NCBI GenBank assembly: GCA_036768485.1
Contig: JAVLUZ010000154.1
Span: forward strand, 40,854,851-40,918,850
Length of the DNA: 64,000 bases
Direction of reading: 5' to 3'
DNA from: Mermis nigrescens
Lineage: Eukaryota > Nematoda > Enoplea > Mermithida > Mermithidae
Within the stretch, counting starts at the first letter, position 1, and each line of letters opens with the position of its first letter. Positions 35,096 through 47,000 of this stretch are shown piece by piece. Below the pieces are notes generated by a model. The model did no database searches. It was not told where the DNA came from and was given only the letters and a program-made list of their open reading frames with translations. A program made the position numbers and the translations under genes.

Positions 35096-38000
35096 GTAAG
35101 CTCTTAGTTGTGGTGATGTGAGATTGATACTAATGTATGAGTGAATTAGCATGGGAAAATAAGGTCCAGAGTTGACTTAAAAATAAAGGTCCAGCATTCT
35201 GTGTATGCACAACGTACATGTGTTGAAAAGGAGGGAAATTACCGAAAAATTTTTATCTTCGGAACTATATATATGTTCTTACGATACCACTTGTGAAAGT
35301 GCTGACTGAGATGTTTTCCGGACTTTCATCATTTCATCAGGATGTCTTTGCTTTATTTGTAATGAAAAGACCTTCACCAGAATTATGTGCCTGAAAAGAA
35401 ACAAATCAATCTATTACGTAACGATAATATTTGTTTCATACTGCACTTGCGGATGCAATTTATTCTTGTCATATGTGTAACGGTAAATCATTAAGCCGTA
35501 TGTTGTCTAATCAAATTAATGGAGCAAAATCTATCTGTACGTATAAGCTCGGTAGGAGCAAAAAGCAAAACTAATGCAAACAATTTCTTCGTCGCTGCTT
35601 TCTAAAAGACTGAAAATCATTTAGTTTGTATTTTACTGGTTTTTTAATTTTTGTTATATCAAGTATTTACATACTTCGCTTAAATTTTCTTATTAAAATC
35701 AATCAAGCATAGCAATCTTTGGTTTTTTTATTAATTGTCATTTTATTTTGTTTTGTACGTATCCAGTAAATTAATTCAATAAACTATAATTCTTGAATAA
35801 TAATTTAATAAAGTTAAATGAATTCTATTTTGAATTAAGGGTCGTACGTGGTTGAATATTCACTTCCTCCATAGTCATTCATTCTAACCTTCGCAAATTT
35901 TTGACTACATAGTAAGCTTTCATTCCTTCTTCAGCTTTTATTCCTTCTTCAAAAATATCCGAGGAAAAACTTTCTGATAGCTCATAATATTTAGGCGAAT
36001 CTTTTTGTAATTACTTACTAATACTGAAAATCGATCTTTTTCGCTATTTTTATGAATATTTTTTCAAATTTTTGTCCAATTTTACACTTAGTATATAAGA
36101 TGATCGTTGTAAATCGGTGACTTTTTCACTTAATTTATTTTGATGAATAATGTAAAATTTTTCAATAAAATGATATTTTTGTACAGCGGCACTCCATATT
36201 AAGAACATTTTTTCTAATATATTTTTTAGTGCTCACAGGTTATTTATTTGTAAAGTTTATGAAAAAGTGAGGAGCTTGAGAAAACATCGCTCGTTGAACA
36301 TCTGGTTGGGCAGTAAATTTGACCTATATATGTTAAGTTTCTCCTTAAATTTCGTATGCAATTTTCATTTTCTTAGTTTCTGGTGACGTTGCGATGAAGA
36401 AGAGATCTGAACCAAGATCAAGGCCGGTCGCTAATCGAGTTAACAGCGTTCATTCAGCTGGCAAGGAGCAGCAGCCAATCGATTTTTCCTTTGAAAGCGA
36501 AGCGTAAACATTATCAATTTGTTTACGTTATATGATTAACGATATTTATTTTTGTTATCAAGATTTTATGTAAAAATTTCTACGCAAAACTTTTGGTATA
36601 AGTTATAGGCAGGCCCATATCCAGGATTTTATTTCGGCGGGGGGGCAAAAATTACGAGGTCAAATATCTCGAGAACCATTAGGAGATGGGCAAAAATTAA
36701 GACATCTTTGAGCATATCTCAAAGAGCTCTATGCAATGGTTAAAAAAATTTAAAGAAAAATTTTTTAAAATTTTTCACTTTATTCCATACTCATATTACA
36801 CAAATCTATCGTTTAAACAATCTACACAACTGATTTCTCATCATTCAATCGACGAATAATTTCCTAACTTCTGTCTTTGTAATTAATCTCTGTCATTTAC
36901 GAAGAAAAACAATGCAGAAAATGAATAATTGAAAAAATTTGACATGTTCTACATTTCTAACTCAAATTCGTGCGATTTTGGGCGGGCTAGAAGACAAAAA
37001 CTGTACATAAACGATAAATCCGGCACGAAGCGCCGAAACATTTTGAGTTTACTGGCTCAAAAGTACGCTGAAAACCTGTTTTAGTGGTGTTTTAGACCTA
37101 CTTCGAGAATTTTTCATTTTTTACTTTGGGGGACCATCGTGTGTTTCTGAAATTATTTTTCATTTCCGGGGGGCTGGCCCCGCCCCCCCCTGAATACGGC
37201 TCTGGTTATAGGTACCTGTTGTTCTGTTCTTAATCCCTAAATGAGCTTTGTCTCTTCTCATAGACATGATTGCGTCAGCTTATTTTGGGCTTTCAATGCT
37301 TTGCAATTCTGGAATTTGTATTGAGTTACGGGCGGAACTGATCGATTTTTTAAATTAGCCTGATTATCTCAACATGTTACACGATTTCTGGCAGTGTTAT
37401 GTACGCTATTAAGAAAGGTTAACGACTAAACCGCTATTATTACTGACATTCAGAACGACCTAAATCGAAAGGACCAAAGTTTACACCGTTGCAAATTTTC
37501 GATGTTTAAATGGGTAAAAATCGATCGCATGGACTATGGAATAGAGAAAAATATTTATTCCTCACCAGAAAATTGCAAACAAATATATACAATAACAGGA
37601 TTAAACATTTTGGGAAAGACCGACATGGTTGACGACATCGTTTGATCGCAGACATGTGACAGCTTGAAATTTTGGGAGGGCTAGCTAGTTATTTTTAGGC
37701 GAATGTGACCTACGATTTTTGGCCAAAAGTGGCGGATAATCACCTAAATATGACCTGAAAATGCAAGTTTTTATAATAGAAGCGAAAGGAAAAAATCTCT
37801 GTCTGCTGAGGGGATGTGAGGAACGATCGATTTTGAGTGACAGAAACCGTAAACCCCCTGTTACATGCGTGCCTGCGTGACTTTTGTCCTAAAACAACAA
37901 CAGCCTGATTTTTTTGGGCGTTCAGTGCCAACTAATCGCTTATCAGTAAGGTGTCCAAAATGTTTTCCTGAATTTTTCTGTCTTTTCATTATAATTACCT

Positions 38001-41000
38001 TAATTTAGAATTTCAGCATTCGAAGTATATATGCGTAATTAACTAACGTCAAATTATTAAAACTTAATGTTCACTCCTGACTCCATACTTTTTCTGAAGC
38101 GTTTAATAATTACGTTCTTCGCTAGATTTCAGTGTTTTGTTTAGCATTATGATCTTTCATGTGTACATCTCAGCTCGCTTTAATGTGAACTTAACAAATA
38201 CTAGGATTAACGAAAGTTATAGTACCTACTTACTTGCATCATAAATTACTTTATTTATGTCTTACATTCGTATGGCTACTAACCTCTTTTTATTTTTAAT
38301 TATCCATGTCTATTAAAAAATGGTAGTCGTTCGTCCTGCTCATGTCATGTTAGATAGAAGTTCGTTCATTATGCAGGTGGGTGACCGAAAAAGGCAACAG
38401 TCCTATGTTAAATCATAACTTCGACTAATAAACACATAGAATTTTTAGACTTGTTGCATTAGGTAGATAAAAATGATGTTGTAAATAGAATATCTAAAAA
38501 AAATTTGGCAAGCAGCCGTCGGCTTTTTATTTGTTGCAGCGGCCTCTTTACACTTCACATTGATATTGTTTAAACATCAGTTTCTGCATGGTATCACATA
38601 ACTGTGTATGTGGGTAGGTAGGTGCCCTTTATGGCAATATCTTGAGTGAAAAATTATAAGCATATTATTAAACCCCAGATTAGGTACTTTTCCTACGTAG
38701 TAGGTGAAAAAATTTCAATACATCTTAAAAGTCAGCAGAATTGATGACAGAATTGAACAAGATTTCTGCTTAAACTAGGACGGCTTGCAAAAAAATCGCT
38801 GTAGGGTACGAACCGCTGGTAGCTGCCGAAATGTTTTGCACGGTTAAAACAGAAACATTTTGAAATTTCTTCCTACAAGTAGTCTCAAAATTCTGTGTTC
38901 AAATTGTAGTTACTTATAACGTGCAACATCGGGGTTTATCCTCTTTTTTATGCTACCCCGTACACACATATAATCTTGCGTCATCGTATTTCGTCCAGTA
39001 TTCTTTCTGTTTTGGGAACATTTCTTATTCAAACAACGCTCTCGACTTCTAGCTTTTAACCAATAATAAATTAATTATTATAAACTATCTAAATATCTGA
39101 ATACTAGCAAAGAAAAATGCTCCGATGGAACAAAAAAGATGAATATACTTGGATTTGTGGATTATTATGGATGTAAAAGGAGGGGACTAGGAAAAATCTA
39201 CCTAAAGTCGGAAAATCTGCTAAAAATCACACTTTCTCTAAGCAACGCAAAAAATCGATGTATATTCTGCGGCCAACAGATTAAAATAAATATTCAACCA
39301 TAACAATGATTGAAACAGCAGCACGTTAGCTATGCAGTAGCTATGGGAAATGATATTAAGTAAACTAACAGTCTTCCAAGCCAATTGAATGAAATAGCAA
39401 ACATCGAAGACAATTGAAGACATGGTTGGTTAAAAACAGTAGGAAACACGTAAGTTGACTTGAAACAGACTTAATGTAGATACACTAGCATGCCCGAAAC
39501 GATTGTGTGCACTAATCAATCGGCTCCTGCTTTGCTTGCTATAATGCTCATAAAACAAAACAACTTTAAATACAATACCTCTTAGTTTTCTATCAATCAG
39601 GTGCCAGCAATTTAAAAAAGTAACCTTGATAGATTTCGTTTATACACTCTTATCTGAAACTTCGAACATTATTTAAAAAAGACACTTTTTTAGAGGCCGC
39701 AGAATATACATCGATTTTTTGCGTTGCTTAGAGAAAGTGTGATTTTTAGCAGATTTTCCGACTTTAGGTAGATTTTTCCTAGTCCCCTCCTTTTACATCC
39801 ATAATAATCCACAATTCCAAGTATATTCATCTTTTTTGTTCCATCGGAGCATTTTTCTTTGCTAGTACACTACTTTTAATTAGCGTGATTTCAGTACATC
39901 AGTCAGTAAACACAATCAGTAACATGCCACAATAATGACAACAGTCCAAGAACGCGGAAAACAATATTGTTCTTAACATCAGCATTATCCTTTTTAAACA
40001 AGACAACCTTATTGACACCATCCATTTTCAAATTAAAACTGCATTAAGTTATTTCTTCTTAATGTGCAGTTCACTTATAATCAAGCACAAAAATTTAACC
40101 AACGAATTCACATTGCAAATCCTCACTCAATCAATACACAAGCACAATGTGTTGTGACTTTTGAAATTGAAAACACCCAATTTTCAATTTTCAAATTGAA
40201 AATTGGATCAATTTTCAAATTGAAAATTGGGTGTTTGAATTTGCGATGAAGAAAATAATCAAAAGATAGTCACTTGGTTTATTTAAGCCGAGTAATAAAA
40301 TAACGACCGTCCACCAATTCCAAACTAAACGCAACTAATCTGATCACTATGAAAAAGTTTTGAAAAATGAGCTTGCTAAGCGAGAGTTGTAAACCAAGAG
40401 AAACTTAAAGTTAAAACCTACCATTAAATTATGAGAGAATTATAAAAGATTTTAAACTTCAAGAAAATGGAAAAGGCGGTATGTTGGTAAATTGGAAGGC
40501 AAAGATTTTCGGCAAAAATTCAAAAACTTCACGCAAATATCAAATGTAAGGAACACTAACGCTTTGATTTGGTAGTAAAATAAATTTGTAGTATAGACTA
40601 CATATTAACAACAAATGAATAGTGCAAACTTTACACAACTACTAGGTGTAGAGAATACTAACAGTTTACGGCTTATTAATGTACATGATTACAATAAAGC
40701 TGTATATCTTTGTCGACTTCTGTGCACAGTAGTGTGATTGCTGGTTCATTTTAAACCACTTTTGCAGGCAATTTACATCAATTAAACGATAGCTCTCCAT
40801 GTGCAAGATTTTGTGAAACATATTATAAACACGGCTAAGAAAGATTTAACTTTAATGCAACCCATTTAAGACAAAATTACATCTCTTCAATGATCTAAGG
40901 ACACTTGAACATAATTTTTAAATCACTTTAGATTACTTTTGAGGGTAAACAAACTCACTTAATTGATGTCTCACATATGAATCCTTGAAAATTTCTTGAC

Positions 41001-44000
41001 TTCAGTTACAAAGTCTCTGCAAGTCTATCGAATTAGGGTTAACACGTAACGTAAACTTTACACAAACACATAGCGTAAAGAATATTTTAGTCGGATTCGT
41101 AATTTTGATATTGCTCCGATATTTCTTTCAACATTTATGGAAAAATGAGTCTCCATAATGTTTTAAAGACAATAAACATTAGGTTTAAACCACTTTGCAA
41201 TACTGCTGAGTGTAAGCAAGCGCGCCCAATTGACGTATATATTTCATTCCCTGTAAATTTTTATATCTCAGGAAAAAATTTCGATTTTTGCAATGCTATA
41301 GAACAAAGGCTAACATGCAGTGTAAAAAATTACTCGGATATTATGATCAACATTCATGAAAAAATTATGTCTCTACAATGGTCTGAGGACATATAAACAA
41401 TGAATGTAAACTACTTTACATCACTGTTGGATGTAAACAAACGCGCCTACGTGACGTCTCACATTTGATCCTTTGAAAACTTCTAGGCTCCAAGAAAAAA
41501 TTAGGTTTCAGGAATGCTCAAAAACGAAGATAAATATATATGTAGTGTAAACTTCATGTAAACACCTAGTGTAAAGAAGATTTTAGTCAGATTCGTAATT
41601 TTGATATTGTTCCGATATTACGATTAATATTTATGAAAAAATTAAGTCTACATAATGTTCTATGGGCAAACTAACAATTGGTGTAAACTACTTTACAACA
41701 CCGTAGAGTGTAAACATATGCGCCAGACTGGCATATCAAATTTGATTCCTGGTCCATTTCTAGACTTGATAAACGTGTCCCTGACTCGTAACCGGAGAAG
41801 CAGGCAGAAAAAACAAGACAGAAACGCAATTAAAACTCCAAATTTTTGACTTTACACTCGCTAAATATTAATGTATAGACAATTTGCTTTGACATGCACC
41901 CGATATAAAGCACTTTATTTTTATTCTATTAGACTTATCCCGACTTCTGGACGGAGAAAGTGGCGAACAAAAAACGCAACAAAAACGTATTTTCCATCAT
42001 TTAGAACACTGTAAACTTTAAAATTCCGTACCGAACTCCCCATTGAGTTTAAAGAAATTCGGTTTGGTACAATTTGTAGCTTTTAAATCGTAGTACATTC
42101 CTGTGTGCCAAAATTCTGTTGCAAAAATTATTTGGCATGATTTATCAATCAAACTTCGGAAAAAACGTGTTTTTTAGCCCATTTTTTACCTCTGATTTCG
42201 AACTTTACACCCCATAAATAACTCAATATTGCGTTTTTTTTAAATGCGGTTTGCTGCGATGTTTAGCCCCTGTGAGGCACTTTATTAATGCTGTCTTCGA
42301 TTTGCACTGACTCATAAGCGGAAAAATTTGGCAGAGAAATCTTAGTTAAAATCCGTTTTTTTACACCATCCACTAGAGTGTAAACTTTAAACCCCAGGAT
42401 CTAACTCACCATAGAGCATACAAGACTTTGCTTATATGCAGAATGTAGCCCTTGATCCGCTCTACATTTCTGTCAGAAAACATTTTAAAAACCTCATAAC
42501 CGGAGTTAGTATCGGACATAGGAAGGTTGAAAACTCGACCAAAGAGTGCTTTTTCACCCCAGATTTTCGCACTCTTTACACTGCCGTTCGATAAATAATG
42601 CGAATTTCAAAAAAACAAAAAAAGTGTCATCTGTAGAATTCATCCCTCTATTATCCTATTCTGTTCAATCCTTCGAGTCATCAATACTCAGTTGTCCACA
42701 TGCCGCAGTAAAAAGGTCCCAAAATTTGTCCTATGTTATAACGTTACACAAAAACTTTACACCTTCTTTACACAGTCAATTTTGAGTTTCAAGAAAAACA
42801 AAAAAACACGGGCAGCGAATTTTTTTATTATCTTTCTTTTAAAAAAACCGCACCTTCCAGAAGTGTCCCGTTATAGCTGTAGGGGGGTGCCCAGGTGTTG
42901 GGGGTACCCAAGTATATTATAGGTACGCGCTAACGCGCTACCTATGATCATTGCTATTTACAGTTGTGCATTAGTAACAAACCGTATGTATATTACGTGT
43001 GGAGAAATCGTGTAGGCGAAATCGCGCAATCATAGGACATAATAAACTTGAAATGGCACAAAAATTCGGCTCTCGATTTATTTTGGAAATGTACGAATGT
43101 GAATGTATGTGATCGCTCGATGCTAGAAAAACAAATAACTGACTTTGCAGCGCTTTTTGAATAATATTGTAGCGCTTTCGTATCTAGTTAATAAATGATT
43201 AGCAGATGTGTGATACATGTAGAAGTTCGTTGAAAGAGATCAGATTTTCACTCACTTAAGTGGCGCCACATGGATAGAATTAGAATTTGAAAAAAAATTC
43301 CCATTTTAATCGCACTAGATTACCAAATCGATATCACGAATTCATGAGCAAATCCACGACTAATGACGATTACATGATTTTTATGTTATATGTCCGGAGT
43401 AATACTTTTAATTAACAGCGAACCTTCGAATCAAAGTTGAAAATCTTGCAGTTGCGTCAAACGAATATTAGGCGTACATGCACACGGTCAAAAGCTCTGG
43501 AAGGGGGTTAACCGAACTTCCTTGGGGCATACATGATCTTGAGGGGGTTTTGAGTTTTTCACCCCCACCCTCAGAAAAATTTTCACACTCCCCCGGAAAT
43601 TTTTAGAATTTTTTCACTCCACTCAGAATTTGCGATTTTTCGTAAGTTTCCAAAAATTTGCTACCAATTCTTAGAAAAGGTGCTTTTTTAATCGTTTTTT
43701 GCTACATATTTGCGAAAATGTCAAATTTTCGGTGCTTCGCGCCATATACTCATGTTTTAACTATATTTTGCTCAATTTATTCGACTTTTTTGTTGTTTTT
43801 TTCGAAATTTTTTCATGTTTTCCATGCTCTAGAAAGATAGAGCATCGTCAGAAACGCCGAAAAGCCTGCAACATCCAATTTATACAAAGTAATGAAAGAA
43901 AAATGTCTGGATGAATGAATTGGACAGTCCACAGCTCAAAAAATAAGTGCATATACGTACTCGAAATTACACTGTTAGACGTTATTTGACGCTTTTTCAT

Positions 44001-47000
44001 GGTTCGAAAAATCGGTTTTGGTCCAAAATAACCTGAGTAGGGTAGGCCTTTCGAAAATCCTGGTAGGGGGATACCCCATACCCCGCAGTGTGCGTGGGTG
44101 ATATTAGATTTTTGTAGAAGTTTCGTTTGATTTGTATTGCTACGTTTTTTATTTTGACGGTTTGCTTCAGGTTTAGCTTATTTTATTTTTTTACTTCTCA
44201 CAAGTACATAGTAATGCTATACGTAAAAAATGAATGAAAATTCCTCCGCCGCGTCGCATCGCACCTGGCTACCTTATCCCGCGTGCTGGCTGCAGTTCAA
44301 CTAAAATTGGATTATTCATACTTTATCAAGTTGTACATTTTTTAATCTTGTTCTCAAATTGACTCAATATTCCTAGCTGGTATCACGGCGATATAACTAG
44401 ATCGTTAGCCGAAGACTGCTTGAAAGACACTGGAGAGGGGTCTTTTTTAGTGCGATCGTGTGAAGGCTCACAGTCCGTTAGTTCTGGAGATCAGGATTAT
44501 GCCCTTTCATTGCGGTAGGCACACACTTTATCATTATGCACGGGCAGAGCCTAAATTCAAGGGATTTGGATACACAGTTGAATAATTTTTTAATAGCAGG
44601 AAAGGGTCGTAAATCGATGGAAGTGACAAAAACATTATTTTTTTAAGTTTCTCGTTCAGCACTATCCATTACGTATGAAAAATCGCTGAAAAAAAGAGAA
44701 AAAATTCAATTTAATTCCAGAATATACGATTTATTAGAATTTTGGGGTCCAAATCCTAAAACCCCTCGAGCTTATGTGCTTGTATATGCTTGTTACTTTC
44801 GATCGTATATTCATTCTGCGTTCTTTTGTTTCATTGCTCTCTTAGTCCTTTCTTGTTTTTACCGAAAAATAAATTCTCTTTTATACCCCCGCTCCATACA
44901 TGAGCATCTTAGGTGAGGTGGGTATTACCTTCCCCCTGAGCTTTGAAAAACTGATAACTACACAGCGATTTTGGCCAAAAAACTATCGCTGTATTGCATT
45001 TTTTGGGCTCGGGAAATTAGCTATACAGCCTTTTTGGGCTCAGAAAACTAGCTATATAGTGTTTTGTGAGCTCAGAAATGCTATTAGTTGTTTTTTTTAG
45101 TTTCAAAAGGATATATAGCTATTTAATCGACTCCAAAAAGGGATTAATAGCCATTTATGAGGACTATATAGCTATGTTTGTGAATCCAAAAAGGCTATAT
45201 AGCTAGTTTTCTCTGGCCAAAAAAGTTATATAACTAATTTTCTGACCTCAAAAGGACTATAAAGCTGTTTTTACGAAGCACATAGCTATCTAGCAATTTT
45301 TGGTTTTCACTCCTCCCTGAAAGTTTGACCTTGCGCACCTATGCCCCGCTTCATTCAAAAATTTTTCGTTTTCTTAAACACTACTATTGACCGTAGTCAT
45401 CAGTTTATTGGTCGAATTTACATTTACCAGCAGATTTTTAACTAAAAGAGCGGCATAAGTGATCCGTTTTGAATTGGAAGTCAACGATGCAAGTAAATGA
45501 AAAATATAATAAAAATAATAAATGATTGAAAAACATCTTCAATAAAGAGCTGTTTGTTTGCCATTTTCGATTTACGTGTCAAAAAATTGGATTTACATTC
45601 CTATAGCTCTCCGCAAATTTTCGATTTACGCGTTTAAACAAATCGCTTCGGATTTTTCGGATTGAAATATTGACAATTTATTTCTTAAAAAGTTCTGATT
45701 TAATGTCTCTGTAGAGTCGTTTATCTTTCTGAAAAATTAACTAACCTTTATCGATAGACCACCAATTATTAAAGTATCCACAAAATCATATTTATGCGTC
45801 GGCAATTTCATTTGATCAATTTATTATGTCAGTCGAGAGATTGAAGCTGAAGGACTTCATTCAATTAAAATAACTCATATTATACCGAGTATTAAAGAAG
45901 GAAATGGCAGAGATATTTAGAAGAGAAAAAAAACATATTTAAAAAAATAATAAAAAAATATTAAAAAAACATATTTAAAAAATATTTAAAAAACTATCTA
46001 CTTATCAATAACATTATTAATGATTATCAAAGCGATTGCCTCGTTAGGTCGGTCAGTTATCCCCTTAAGAAAGGTCGACCGTTCCCTCAAAGATTTCAAC
46101 TGCTTCACGCCACGATTTTTTTTATTCGGCAAAGATTTTTCCCGATGTGAAAAGACTTTTTGGGATCGACTTTGTACATGTACAAAGATTTTTGGAAGAC
46201 AAAAACTGTGAAAAAGGTGTAAAATTCCCAGAAATTTTCTGCGTTTCGCGCCTAAATGAGTAACTGTCTGTCCTATACATCTTTATAATAGCAGAATTTG
46301 CATTTAGAATGGAAAAATGTCGAATTTTTTGGCGCTTCGCGCCGTTTTAAAGACAATTTTTAGTAATTTTTGACGCCAGAAACCCAGAAATCAGCTGAAA
46401 TACACTACCAAAGCTCGAGAAAGCCTGTCTTACCACGCTAAAATCGCTACTGTACCATATTATAGTGTAAAAAAATTTCCACGTACAAAATGTACAAAGA
46501 CTTTTGGGGACCATCCTTGTACATGTATACAAGCGGACCTTGTACAAAAAACACTGCTTCACGCATGTCTTCGCTAAAAATTTCTACCCCGTAAATTTTT
46601 GAGCATAATTAGCTTTAGTTGCTTACCACAAATTTGGCAATTTTCTAACGTTTCGCACAAAAATTGACTTTTGTTTTTGGAATTATTTGAACAAGCAATA
46701 GTCGCTGTTGTTAATGTTAATCTGAATTTATTGAGAGCTCCACCCAGAATCGGTTGTTGCCCGTATCCCCTCAAAGTCAGAAAATTTTCGACCCCGCCAC
46801 GTTTTTGGCGAAAACTTGCGTTTTTTGGTTATTTTTAGGTATCTTTTTTTGCCATTTTTAGTCAAAAAGTGAAGCTCCATTTGTACTCCCCCAAAAAATG
46901 GCTGGGGATCTCTTCCAAAATTTGGAGCCCTTACATGTATGATTGAACGGTCAAGCGACCGGTCGGTCACTCATTCCACATCCAAGGAATAATCGTAAAA

